This document shows, piece after piece, positions 44,180-52,426 of a DNA stretch of 64,000 nt. Numbering within the stretch: position 1 is the stretch's first letter; each line of letters starts with the position of its first letter. The DNA comes from a bacterium (lineage in GTDB: Bacteria; Elusimicrobiota; Elusimicrobia; UBA1565; UBA9628). A program made the translations under genes and the position numbers. The notes beneath the pieces are model-generated. The model did not search any database. It was not told where the DNA came from and saw nothing but the letters and a program-made list of their open reading frames with translations. The DNA is taken from the NCBI GenBank assembly GCA_021822495.1, contig JAKAQO010000001.1, positions 124,001-188,000 of the forward strand, written 5' to 3'.

Positions 44180-45877
44180 TTAGGCTCCGCGCGTCAGCTT
44201 TTTATAGTGAATACGCCGAGGAATCAAATCCCCCATGCGCTTTTTTCGGTCTTCTTCGTAGTCTGAATAATTGCCTTCAAACCAACGCACCTGACTGTCT
44301 CCCTCAAAGGCGAGAATGTGAGTCGCGATGCGGTCTAAAAACCACCGGTCATGGCTGATGACGACCGCGCAACCGGCAAAATTGGAAATGGCTTCTTCCA
44401 AAGCGCGCAGGGTATGAACGTCCAAATCGTTGGTGGGTTCATCCAGCAAAAGAACGTTTCCGCCTTCTTTGAGCATCCGCGCCATGTGAACCCGGTTTCT
44501 CTCTCCGCCGGACAAATTCTTGACGATTTTTTGCTGATCGGTTCCTGAAAAATTAAAGCGCGAGACGTATTGCCGGGAATTGACTTCTTTTTTCCCCAAG
44601 CTCACGACATCGAGCCCGCCCGTAATCGCCTCCCAAACATTGACCTCGGAACTTAGGGAATCTCTTTCCTGATCGACATAGGCCAGTTTTACGGTTTCGC
44701 CAACTTTAAAAGAACCGGAATCGGGCTTTTCCTTGCCGGTGATTAGACGAAATAAAGTGGTTTTACCGGCGCCGTTGGGGCCGATGACGCCGACCACGCC
44801 GTTGGGCGGAAGACTGAAGCTTAAATTCTCAAAAAGAAGCTTGTCGCCGTAAGCCTTGGATATCCCCTGGGCGGAAATGACGGTTTCTCCCAGGCGCGGG
44901 CCGGGTGGAATATAAATTTCCAGGGTTTCCGAGGTCTTTTCGGTTTGACCTTCTTCCAGCATTTGCTCATAGGCTTTGAGGCGCGCCTTACTTTTCGCTT
45001 GACGGCCTTTCGCTCCTAGACGCACCCAGGCCAACTCTTGGGCCAGGGATTTTTGATATTTGGACTCGCTTTTAGATTCCTGGGCCAGGCGATTTTGCTT
45101 TTGTTCCAGCCAACTCGCGTAATTGCCTTCCCAGGGAATGCCTTCCCCGCGATCTAATTCCAAAATCCAGCCTGCGACATTATCCAAAAAGTAGCGGTCA
45201 TGGGTTACCGCAATCACGGTTCCTTTATATTGCCGCAAGTGTTGTTCGAGCCACTCGACTGATTCCGCGTCCAAGTGATTGGTGGGCTCATCCAAAAGCA
45301 AAATATCCGGCTCCTGCAAAAGAAGACGGCACAAAGCGACCCGGCGTTTTTCTCCGCCGGAGAGATGTGCCACGTTTTGATCGGGCGGCGGACATCTTAA
45401 AGCGTCCATGGCTAGTTCCAGCTTATGATCCAATTCCCAGGCGCCGACGGCTTCGATTTTTTCCTGAAGTTTTCCTTGCTTATCAAGGAGTTTTTCCATC
45501 TCCTCCGGCGTTAAATTGGGATCGGCGAGTTTTTCTGAAATCGCGTTATAGTCGTCAAGAATTTTCTTGGTTTCGGCGACGCCTTCTTCCACAATCTGGC
45601 GCACTGTTTTAGAAGAATCCAGCTGCGGCTCCTGTTCCAGAAGCCCCACTGAATAGCCTTTTGAAATCGTGATTTGACCGGTATATTCCGTGTCCTTTCC
45701 GGCCATGATGCGAAGAAGGGTGGACTTTCCGCTGCCGTTATCTCCCAAAACGCCGATCTTGGCGCCGTAATAAAAGGAGATGTAAATTCCCTTGAGAACC
45801 TGCTTTTTTGGAGGGTGAATGCGGCCCACATCAATCATCGAATAGATGATTTGTTTGGTATCAACAGTAGTGGCCAT
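44180..45877 (-). CDS. ettA: ABC-F translation factor EttA
   Basis: A 565-aa ABC-F ATPase without membrane domains. Two nucleotide-binding domains: GVLGDNGSGKSTLLRIMAG with signature HLSGGEKRRVALC, and GVIGPNGAGKTTLFRL with NLSGGERNRVHMARML. The inter-domain arm and the IYIPPGPRLGE region match EttA, which binds the ribosomal E site and tunes early elongation by ATP level. It lies 14 bp from tRNA-Met on the same strand. Confidence 0.94.
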   Translation of the reverse strand: MATTVDTKQIIYSMIDVGRIHPPKKQVLKGIYISFYYGAKIGVLGDNGSGKSTLLRIMAGKDTEYTGQITISKGYSVGLLEQEPQLDSSKTVRQIVEEGVAETKKILDDYNAISEKLADPNLTPEEMEKLLDKQGKLQEKIEAVGAWELDHKLELAMDALRCPPPDQNVAHLSGGEKRRVALCRLLLQEPDILLLDEPTNHLDAESVEWLEQHLRQYKGTVIAVTHDRYFLDNVAGWILELDRGEGIPWEGNYASWLEQKQNRLAQESKSESKYQKSLAQELAWVRLGAKGRQAKSKARLKAYEQMLEEGQTEKTSETLEIYIPPGPRLGETVISAQGISKAYGDKLLFENLSFSLPPNGVVGVIGPNGAGKTTLFRLITGKEKPDSGSFKVGETVKLAYVDQERDSLSSEVNVWEAITGGLDVVSLGKKEVNSRQYVSRFNFSGTDQQKIVKNLSGGERNRVHMARMLKEGGNVLLLDEPTNDLDVHTLRALEEAISNFAGCAVVISHDRWFLDRIATHILAFEGDSQVRWFEGNYSDYEEDRKKRMGDLIPRRIHYKKLTRGA

Positions 45878-45891
45878 GGATTTTTAATTTC

Positions 45892-45963
45892 TGGCGCCGG
45901 GAGGACTCGAACCTCCGACATGACGCTTATGAAACGTCCGCTCTACCTCTGAGCTACGGCGCC
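45892..45963 (-). tRNA. tRNA with anticodon CAT (elongator Met likely)
   Basis: Perfect acceptor stem GGCGCCG/CGGCGCC with discriminator A; anticodon stem GACGT/GCGTC with loop TTCATAA. The full 1-72 pairing and D-arm exclude the initiator type. Distinguishing elongator Met from Ile(k2C) needs tilS-determinant comparison. Confidence 0.92.
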
Positions 45964-46003
45964 GACTTTTTTATTTTACTATATTTCAACTCCGAGGCAG
46001 TTC

Positions 46004-47017
46004 TCAAAATTTAAACGCCTCTTCAATGGCGGCAAAAACCTCTTCCGGGCTGATGGAGCCAAGACAAGAACAGGTTCCACGTCCGCATTCAGAACAAGAC
46101 CGCGAGGCTTTAAGGACCTTGACCCCCGGGCCCAAGGGCCCCCAACGCTCGGGATAAAGCGGACGCCGCGGACTAAAAAGCGAAAAGACTCGTTTTCCCA
46201 TGGCCGCCGCCAGATGGGCCGGCCCCGTCGCGGCAACGACCATGCCGTCCGAAGCATGAATCAAGGACAACAATTCCGAAAGCGTCGTCTGCCCCACGAG
46301 ATTGAGCGCGCCCGGCAGGCTTTTTAAAAGCGGCTGAAGGGTTTCCCGGCTTTGCTCATCTCCCGTGATAATAATCTGGTATTTTTCTTCGCTCAAAAGC
46401 CGCCCCAAGGCGGCGTAATGGGCGAGCGGCCAAAGAGGCGCGCTTCCAAGACCGCCGGGGTGAAAGAGAAGATGAATTTTTCCCGGCGACAAAAGCCCTT
46501 TAAAATTTTCGGCAAGCGGCGCGACCCGCGTCAGGGCATAAGAGCGGGCGATTTCTTCCCGCGAGGGAAGCGGAATACGCCAAGGTTTGAGGAGTTTAAA
46601 GTTGAGCTCGGCCTCATGAAGTTTTGAATTCTTCCGAGAAAAAAAGACCAACCGGTTGCAGGTCATCCAATGCCAGAGGCGATGACTCGTGCCTACGCGA
46701 AGAGGAATTTGGGCCGCCAAAGCCGCTTTTGCGATTTCGCGGTGAGGAAAAACATGAATCAAGGCTTGAGCGCCCAAATCCCGCAAAGCCTGAGCCCGCT
46801 TTTCCGCGTCTAAACGGGCCAGCGCGTCCCAATCGATAAACGCGTCAACAGCCGCGCAAGATTCAATAAGCGAACGGGTATAGGCGCGTCCAAGGAAAAG
46901 AAGGCGTAAGCCCGGGATATGCTTTTTAAGAACTGAGGCCATGGGTAAGGTGAGGACGACATCGCCTAAATGATCCGTGCGGCTCAGAATGAAGGTCGGG
47001 AAATCTGGCGATTTCAT
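46004..47017 (-). CDS. Glycosyltransferase family 9 (heptosyltransferase-like)
   Basis: A 337-aa GT-B enzyme. Family motifs are FILSRTDHLGDVVLTLPMAS at the N-terminus, the nucleotide-sugar region FHPGGLGSAPLWPLAHYAAL, and ATGPAHLAAAMGKRVFSLFS near the C-terminus. GT9 enzymes add heptose to lipopolysaccharide core or related sugars. A C-terminal cysteine cluster (SCSECGRGTCSC) is also seen in several heptosyltransferases. Supports a diderm envelope with LPS-like glycan. Confidence 0.9.
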   Translation of the reverse strand: MKSPDFPTFILSRTDHLGDVVLTLPMASVLKKHIPGLRLLFLGRAYTRSLIESCAAVDAFIDWDALARLDAEKRAQALRDLGAQALIHVFPHREIAKAALAAQIPLRVGTSHRLWHWMTCNRLVFFSRKNSKLHEAELNFKLLKPWRIPLPSREEIARSYALTRVAPLAENFKGLLSPGKIHLLFHPGGLGSAPLWPLAHYAALGRLLSEEKYQIIITGDEQSRETLQPLLKSLPGALNLVGQTTLSELLSLIHASDGMVVAATGPAHLAAAMGKRVFSLFSPRRPLYPERWGPLGPGVKVLKASRSCSECGRGTCSCLGSISPEEVFAAIEEAFKF

Positions 47018-47025
47018 AGCTCAAA

Positions 47026-47529
47026 TTATTTCGTTTGAAGCCCTAAAACCTCAAGCATGATTTTGGCGCAAGCCGTGGCATCAGACAGGGCGTCGTGATG
47101 ATTCAGCGGAATTTTCAAATGCCGGCAGACATCGGGAAGTTTGGTTGGAAAAATTCCCCACGCGCGGCGGGCTTCTTTAACCGTACAGCGAAAGACGTAT
47201 CTCGGACAATCCACCCCGGCTTGCCGGCAACAAGCCTCTAAAACCGAAGCGTCAAAAGCGGCGTTGTGAGCGGCCAAAAAATCGACCCCGTCCAATTGTT
47301 TTTTAAGCTCCGGCCAATAATCTAAAAACGTGGGCTGTTTAACCGCCATCTCCCAGGTAATGCCGTGAATAGAGGTAAATAAAAACTCCGAAGTCGGCGG
47401 TCTTAACAACTGCGCTTGGGCTTGAATCACGCGACCGTTTTCAACCCGGACCACCGCCACCGCGCAGGCGCTTGCGCGCGCGGGATTGGCGGTCTCAAAA
47501 TCAATGGCGGCAAAAGAAGGAAAGGACAT
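47026..47529 (-). CDS. DEDDh 3'-5' exonuclease (DnaQ-like)
   Basis: A 167-aa exonuclease of the DNA polymerase III epsilon type. Active-site acids: FAAIDFETANPARASACA (Asp/Glu), FLAAHNAAFDASVLE and HHDALSDATACAKI. It includes the TSIHGITWEMA segment typical of DnaQ relatives. No polymerase-binding tail is present, so a free-standing proofreading or repair exonuclease is likely. Confidence 0.88.
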   Translation of the reverse strand: MSFPSFAAIDFETANPARASACAVAVVRVENGRVIQAQAQLLRPPTSEFLFTSIHGITWEMAVKQPTFLDYWPELKKQLDGVDFLAAHNAAFDASVLEACCRQAGVDCPRYVFRCTVKEARRAWGIFPTKLPDVCRHLKIPLNHHDALSDATACAKIMLEVLGLQTK

Positions 47530-47561
47530 GGGCCTGAATTAATTATAGCAAGAGGCAGGCC

Positions 47562-47588
47562 TTGACAAAGTATATATTTTAGTATACA
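47562..47588 (+). promoter_or_regulatory. Promoter and operator of the PrlF-YhaV-type pair
   Basis: TTGACA (47562-47567) and TATACA (47583-47588) precede ATG 47597 by 8 nt. GTATA and TATAC at 47570-47574 and 47583-47587 form an inverted repeat across the spacer, a plausible autoregulatory site for the AbrB-fold antitoxin. The spacer is 15 nt to TATACA, or 17 to the alternative TACACT. Confidence 0.55.
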
Positions 47589-47596
47589 CTTTTTTT

Positions 47597-47887
47597 ATGC
47601 GAAAAACGCTTTTTAAACACGGGGGTAGCTACGCTGTCGACTTGCCGGCTTTTTTCGTCCGCGAGCTGGGCTCTAAAACCGTCACGGTCACGCGGGAAAA
47701 CGGCAAAATCATTATTGAGGCCCAAAGCGCTCCCGAAACCATAGAAAACGAACCCGAGTTCAAGATTTTCGCCGAGGTCCTCTTAAGCGACGCGCTCAAA
47801 AACCCCGCAAAACTCAAAAATACCGAGGACGTCTGGGACGCGGAGTGGGGTTCTCTGCTTAAGGACGCGCGGCGTGGAAAAAAATAG
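47597..47887 (+). CDS. AbrB-fold antitoxin (PrlF-like)
   Basis: A 96-aa protein with an N-terminal swapped-hairpin AbrB domain (KTLFKHGGSYAVDLPAFFV, then VTVTRENGKIIIEAQ) and an acidic C-terminal half that should hold the toxin. Together with the downstream gene it matches the PrlF-YhaV arrangement. Promoter with an inverted repeat upstream; likely leaderless. The 3' end overlaps the toxin gene by 14 bp. Located beside the restriction island. Confidence 0.8.
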   Translation: MRKTLFKHGGSYAVDLPAFFVRELGSKTVTVTRENGKIIIEAQSAPETIENEPEFKIFAEVLLSDALKNPAKLKNTEDVWDAEWGSLLKDARRGKK

Positions 47888-48320
47888 GCCCGCCTACCTC
47901 CTCAAATATCACGCCTTTTACGCCGAACGCATCGCCGAACTCAAAGCCCGCGTCCAAAAGCTCAAGGTCACTCTTTCGCCGGAGGAGTTTTCCCGCCATG
48001 AAACAGTAAAATTCGCCTTGCGCATTCAGGACGCGGAAAAGGAAATCGCCGCCAATCCCAAGGCGCGCGAATATCTTCTTCATGACGAGTTGCGCAAGTT
48101 CCGCCGCTATAAAAAAGGCATCGGGCGACACCGCCTTTTTTTCTGTTTTTCCGAAACCCCGCCTGTCATTATTTTCCTCTATCTGAATTCGGAAAGTAAT
48201 CTTAGGCAGGAGGGCGGCCGCCGCGACCCGTATGAGGAGTTTAAGTCAATGATCCGGCGCGGAGAAATTTCCCCGCGTCCGGATGATCCCAAAATCCAGC
48301 GCTGGATTAGGTCGCGGTAA
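47874..48320 (+). CDS. yhaV: YhaV-family ribonuclease toxin
   Basis: A 148-aa protein similar to YhaV: central RHRLFFCFSETPPVIIFLYL, then NSESNLRQEGGRRDPYEEF and MIRRGEISP correspond to the conserved YhaV blocks. YhaV is a RelE-fold, translation-dependent endoribonuclease neutralised by PrlF. Start is GTG 47874, overlapping the antitoxin. Complete length, no obvious damage. Confidence 0.82.
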   Translation: MEKNRPAYLLKYHAFYAERIAELKARVQKLKVTLSPEEFSRHETVKFALRIQDAEKEIAANPKAREYLLHDELRKFRRYKKGIGRHRLFFCFSETPPVIIFLYLNSESNLRQEGGRRDPYEEFKSMIRRGEISPRPDDPKIQRWIRSR

Positions 48321-48387
48321 AGCGGTTCGCGCGCGGGGCGACTCCTCGAAATGTTCTCGCGAGGTCGAAGTATCGCGAACGCCGGTT

Positions 48388-48678
48388 TCAATTTTTATGG
48401 ATGAAGGCGTCCAGAAAACTTTTAAACAGCGCTCCGTGGTTGGGAATCAAAAGGTGAAGGAGTTCATGGGCGATGACTTCATCTTGAAACGAGACGGGCT
48501 TTGACAAGAGACTCGCGCTGAAATAGACTCGTCCGCCGCTTGAACACGAAGCCCATTTATTTCGCATGGCCTGAACGTAAACGCGCTCAGGCTTGACCCC
48601 GATTTTCGCGGCCCAACGATTGACCCGCCGTTTAAAAAATGAAATGGATTTGGATTTTGCGCAAACAGTTTTCGTCAT
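48388..48678 (-). CDS. Short YgjP-like metallopeptidase linked to hsdR
   Basis: A 96-aa protein corresponding to the catalytic C-terminal half of YgjP/DUF45: MRNKWASCSSGGRVYFSASL and the zinc motif VIAHELLHLLIPNHGALF. ATGA overlap with the hsdR stop shows coupled expression. DUF45 peptidases commonly accompany type I restriction genes; their role there is unknown. Confidence 0.8.
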   Translation of the reverse strand: MTKTVCAKSKSISFFKRRVNRWAAKIGVKPERVYVQAMRNKWASCSSGGRVYFSASLLSKPVSFQDEVIAHELLHLLIPNHGALFKSFLDAFIHKN

Positions 48679-51557
48679 TTCGCGCGCAACTTGATGATTT
48701 GTTCCGCCGTCTCTTTCATCCGCTCAATTCCCACCGCGGGCCGCAAAATATTGTAGAGCTCGGCCTTGAGCCGCCGCATTTCCTCCGCGTTATCGGCAAA
48801 ATGGGGCAAGCGCTTAAAAACAGCTTCCGTCTTCTGGGCCAGGACATCGGCCTGACTCGCCTCGATTCTCTTGAGAACGCAAAAGACGGCGAAAGCCTCG
48901 GCGGAAAGCCCGGTTTTTTCAGCCTGGCGACTCCCGTCCTCATACTCCTTGAGCAAGGCTTCCAACTCTTTAAGAGCCTCTTCTGTCGCGAGAATCCGCT
49001 CCTCGTAATTCTTCAAGATTGCCTCGGCCCGTTCGCCGATAGGAATCAAAAACGGCTGTTTCTCTCCGCGCGCTTGAGCCAAATCCACAAGAGTTTTAAC
49101 CAGATTGATAATTTTAACCGCTGCCGGAGCCCGCTTTTTTTTAAGCGCCTCCAAAGCCGCTTCGTCAATAGAAACGGCCGGCAAAATAGCGCCAAAACCG
49201 TCAGCCTGGGCACATTCCCGAACGATGCCTTCTGTTTTCTTCATGATGTCGGCGTAAAGGCCGCGGCGCGGGTTGAGCGCGGCGCGGATGACCTGGTAGA
49301 GCCGGCAAAGATTGGCGTAATCTTCCATAAAGGGCCGCATCATGGGGTCGGGCGAAATAATCTCATAGAGGTTTTGAAGCCTTTTGAAGAAATCAAAAAA
49401 CTTGTCCCGTTTGGCGGGCTCACCCAGCTCGCTCATGGCCCGTTCCACGGACTTGTCATCCGTTCGCCCGCGGCACAGCTTCAAATAAGGCAAAGCTTCT
49501 TCCTTCATCATTCGGGCAAAAAGGTCCTTTAAGATATCCAGATTTTTGATGACGCCCTCGACGACGTCCGAGTCAAAAGACAGGGCTTTTTCCATGCGCT
49601 CAAAAATGCCGATAAAATCAATAATCAACCCGGCGGGTTTGAGGATTCCGGCATTCTCGTAAGGCCGGTTGACCCGCGCGACGGCCTGAAGCAAAACGTG
49701 GTCGCGCATGGGTTTGTCCAAATACATGCAGTAGAGTATCGGGGCGTCAAAACCGGTCAAAAGTTTTTCCGTGACGATCAAAATTTTAGGCTTTTCTCCC
49801 GGTTTGGTAAAAGCCTTGCGAACGCGCTTTTCCTCGTCTTCCCTGAGCCGGTATTGGGCCAAAAGAGGCTCGTCGTTATGCTTTGAGGTATAGACGACCG
49901 CGGAATATTCTTTCGGCAAAAGGCAGTCGAGCTCTTTTTTGTAAAGGGCGCAGGCTTCCCGGTCCACGCCGACCAAAAACGCTTTGTATCCCAGAGGCTC
50001 GACGTTTTCCCTAAAATGCTTGGCGGTAAATTCCGCCACGCGCCGGATATGGTCCTTGGATTTCAAAAACCCCTTGAGCTTGACAGCCTTTTCCAGAATG
50101 TCATTGAGCTCTTCGATGTCGCTGATTCCCTCGGCTTCGGCCAAGGCCCAAAATTCTTTCTCCAACAAGTCGCGATTCACCCGAATTTCATTGGGCGACA
50201 GGACGTAATGAAGCCTCAAGGTCGTCCCGTCCCGGATGGACTCTTGAACGGAATACTTGTCCAGATATCCTTGAAGATCGTCTTTCCCGAAAACCTTGAA
50301 CGTGCCCTTCCCGTAGGCGATTTTATCTATCGGCGTTCCAGTAAAACCGATGAAAGTCGCGCGGGGGAGAGCGGCCGTAAGATAATTTCCCAAATCGCTC
50401 CCGGTCGAACGGTGGGCCTCGTCCACCAAAACGAAAACATTCTCCCGGACGCAGAGGTCTTGATCCGTTTTCTCGAATTTATGAATCATGGAGACGACCA
50501 GCCCGCGGTAATCCGAGCGCAAAATGTCCTTTAAATCCTTCTTGTTTTGAACGACGCGCGCGGCGCCGTTTCCAAGAACGCTTGAAATCCAGCCGGAGAG
50601 CTGCCCTTCCAGTTCGTTGCGGTCCACCAACATGAGAACGGTCGGTTTTTCAATGGCGGAGCGTTCCAAAAGAATACGCGCGGCCGTGATCATGGTCAGG
50701 GTTTTTCCCGCGCCCTGAGTGTGCCAGATAAGGCCGGTTTTCTTGACTGGGTCAAGAGCCCGCTCCACGATTTTTTCGATCGCCCGCGCCTGATGCTGCC
50801 GCAAAACCGTTTTATGAAGTTCGTCATCCTTGAGATAAAAGACGATCCAGTCGCGCAGAAGTTTAAGAAACCGCTCGCGCGCGAAAAAGCGCTTGACCTT
50901 TCTCTCGAAGTTACCGGGCTCTTCTTCCTTCCAGTTGAAAATATTCTTTCTCTCAAGGCTCCAGGTCGCGCCGTAATAAAAATCTAAAAGCTGCGTGGCC
51001 TCAAAGACCTGGGGAAACGCCATCATTTCCGGAGTCTCCTCATGATAGCGGCGCAACTGAACGATCGCGCGGTCAATTCCGTCTTCATATTTCGCGCTTT
51101 TGGTTTCGGCGATGGCGACGGGAAGGCCGTTGATGAGAAAAACGATGTCCGCGCGATTAAGTTTCTGGCCGTTGGTGTAACCCCACTCATCGGTCGCTTG
51201 AAAAATATTGTTGGCCAAATGCTCAAAATCAACCAGGAGAACGTTTCTGCGGCGTTTTTCTTTTTCCAAATAAATCGACTGTTCGCCCCTGAGCCATTTG
51301 AGTATTTCGGCGTTGCCCTCAAGCGAAGAACGAACATTCTCGATGCGGGAAATGATTTCTTCCACATTTTTTTCATCCACAACGCCGGGGTTAAGCGCAA
51401 TCAGCTTTTCCCGCAAAACGGGATAAAGAAGGCATCCGCTTTCGCCGCGCCGCAAACCCAACGCCTCTTCGGGTGGAAGATAAGCCCAGCCAATCTCTTC
51501 GCAGTAGCGAATCAGCGGATTTTGGACGGAAGCGCGCTCGGAACCGAAATTAGACAT
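48675..51557 (-). CDS. hsdR: Type I restriction enzyme, R (motor/nuclease) subunit
   Basis: A 960-aa HsdR. N-terminal PD-(D/E)xK nuclease domain with RADIVFLINGLPVAIAETKS (Asp near 137, Glu-x-Lys at 151-153), then a superfamily 2 translocase: Walker A TQGAGKT (about 280-286), DEAH in LVDEAHRST (about 379-382), TFIGFTGTPI, and QAVARVNRPYE (motif VI). The C-terminal part is helical for docking to the methylase. It cuts unmethylated DNA after translocation. The first 41 bp are duplicated at the start of the DUF3800 gene. It has its own AGGA site and lies 158 bp from DUF3800. Confidence 0.96.
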   Translation of the reverse strand: MSNFGSERASVQNPLIRYCEEIGWAYLPPEEALGLRRGESGCLLYPVLREKLIALNPGVVDEKNVEEIISRIENVRSSLEGNAEILKWLRGEQSIYLEKEKRRRNVLLVDFEHLANNIFQATDEWGYTNGQKLNRADIVFLINGLPVAIAETKSAKYEDGIDRAIVQLRRYHEETPEMMAFPQVFEATQLLDFYYGATWSLERKNIFNWKEEEPGNFERKVKRFFARERFLKLLRDWIVFYLKDDELHKTVLRQHQARAIEKIVERALDPVKKTGLIWHTQGAGKTLTMITAARILLERSAIEKPTVLMLVDRNELEGQLSGWISSVLGNGAARVVQNKKDLKDILRSDYRGLVVSMIHKFEKTDQDLCVRENVFVLVDEAHRSTGSDLGNYLTAALPRATFIGFTGTPIDKIAYGKGTFKVFGKDDLQGYLDKYSVQESIRDGTTLRLHYVLSPNEIRVNRDLLEKEFWALAEAEGISDIEELNDILEKAVKLKGFLKSKDHIRRVAEFTAKHFRENVEPLGYKAFLVGVDREACALYKKELDCLLPKEYSAVVYTSKHNDEPLLAQYRLREDEEKRVRKAFTKPGEKPKILIVTEKLLTGFDAPILYCMYLDKPMRDHVLLQAVARVNRPYENAGILKPAGLIIDFIGIFERMEKALSFDSDVVEGVIKNLDILKDLFARMMKEEALPYLKLCRGRTDDKSVERAMSELGEPAKRDKFFDFFKRLQNLYEIISPDPMMRPFMEDYANLCRLYQVIRAALNPRRGLYADIMKKTEGIVRECAQADGFGAILPAVSIDEAALEALKKKRAPAAVKIINLVKTLVDLAQARGEKQPFLIPIGERAEAILKNYEERILATEEALKELEALLKEYEDGSRQAEKTGLSAEAFAVFCVLKRIEASQADVLAQKTEAVFKRLPHFADNAEEMRRLKAELYNILRPAVGIERMKETAEQIIKLRAK
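51517..51557 (-). repeat. hsdR start region, copy 1 of a 41-bp duplication
   Basis: The first codons of hsdR (ATG ... FGSER ... VQNP) recur at 52386-52426 with about 80% identity over 41 bp. See the second copy and the related finding. Confidence 0.7.
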
Positions 51558-51601
51558 GAGTTATCCTAGGCCTCGCACTATTAGGGCTCAAAATTTTCTC
51601 C

Positions 51602-51630
51602 TTGACGACGACGCTATTGACTGCTATACT
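51602..51630 (+). promoter_or_regulatory. Consensus promoter for the intergenic RNA
   Basis: TTGACG (51602-51607), exactly 17 nt, TATACT (51625-51630) on the forward strand, against the direction of the surrounding genes. Transcription would start near 51637 and read only into a structured, T-run-ended segment. Confidence 0.65.
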
Positions 51631-51636
51631 ACTAGT

Positions 51637-51717
51637 AGAGCAGTAAAGGTTCCGCCCTGATAACAAGAGCCCATGGGGCTCTCTCCGCAAGGAGTAGTCG
51701 GGGCGGTCGCTTTTTCT
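51637..51717 (+). ncRNA. Candidate small structured RNA between hsdR and DUF3800
   Basis: About 80 nt with an outer stem CCGCCC (51652-51657)/GGGCGG (51701-51706) enclosing two hairpins: AGAGCCC/GGGCTCT with a 3-nt loop, and CTCC-GCAA-GGAG with a GNRA tetraloop. UUUUU follows at 51711-51715. It has a 17-nt-spaced promoter and no ORF. Families of conserved RNA structures next to DUF3800 genes have been described (the DUF3800 motifs), so adjacency to the DUF3800 gene is notable; I cannot say which motif, if any, it matches. Transcription from the other strand as part of the DUF3800-hsdR mRNA is the alternative. Confidence 0.6.
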
Positions 51718-52426
51718 AGTAGTAGCGGATTGCGCCTTTTTTGAAAATTTCATATTCGCTTTGAATGCCTTTTGATATGAGATTATAGCTACGGCAATCA
51801 TTTCTTTCCCACTTCCGATAAATGGCCCAGTTGACGTAATCGGCGACTTGGAGATACAAGGACGCCTTCGATGAATGGTGTAGAAGACGATAGTGGGGAG
51901 CATTTGACGGCAACATACGCTGTAATGTAGTTTTTATGGCCTTTTCTATTGCGCGCCGTTTATGGCTTACCGGCAAAGAATCCGTAATGACCACCACCTC
52001 ATTGCAATTATTTATCGCGCTTCCATTGAATAGATATCGCAAGAGGTAGCCCAACATCTCCGGATAGAATCTTTCCAAAGCCCGCAGCGTCGGGCCGGTT
52101 TTGCTCTTCTCAACGATAAGAGAGTCAATCCGCAAGCGGGGTAGATTTTGGGACAGTTCGGCGAAAACCTTGTCTCTGACGGGTTGCCTGTCTTCAGTCG
52201 CGTGAAAAAATTCAAGATCGAGCCCGCCCTCGATCAAATCATAGCGCAGGTCGGACAAGGACCCGTAAAGAGAAAAAGGCCGACTGGCCGTTACAGTCGT
52301 CAGCGTGAAGTATTTTGTTCCAGTGGAAGAAAAATCGAGGTTGCCTCCTTCATCCAAGAAAATATATCGGTAATCCGCGGAAGGCGGATTCTGGACGGCG
52401 GGGCGCTCGGAACCGAATAACGTCAT
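51716..52426 (-). CDS. DUF3800 domain protein in the restriction operon
   Basis: A 236-aa protein. Family motifs: YIFLDEGGNLDF, KYFTLTTVTA, VVVITDSLPVSHKRRAIEKA and LQVADYVNWAIYRKW, with conserved aspartates in the same order as in the other DUF3800 gene at 11052. Its first 15 residues (TLFGSERPAVQNPP) are not part of the domain but copy the hsdR N-terminus (SNFGSERASVQNP). The gene start therefore seems to be a captured hsdR start. Start overlaps the previous gene as ATGA. Function unknown; probably an accessory of the defence island. Confidence 0.82.
   Translation of the reverse strand: MTLFGSERPAVQNPPSADYRYIFLDEGGNLDFSSTGTKYFTLTTVTASRPFSLYGSLSDLRYDLIEGGLDLEFFHATEDRQPVRDKVFAELSQNLPRLRIDSLIVEKSKTGPTLRALERFYPEMLGYLLRYLFNGSAINNCNEVVVITDSLPVSHKRRAIEKAIKTTLQRMLPSNAPHYRLLHHSSKASLYLQVADYVNWAIYRKWERNDCRSYNLISKGIQSEYEIFKKGAIRYY
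52386..52426 (-). repeat. hsdR start region, copy 2 (5' end of DUF3800 ORF)
   Basis: 41 bp matching 51517-51557, including GAACC/GCGCTCGG and GGATT-TGGACGG blocks. It keeps the ATGA overlap to the upstream gene, so it is probably the original hsdR start; the DUF3800 cassette was then placed behind it. Confidence 0.7.
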
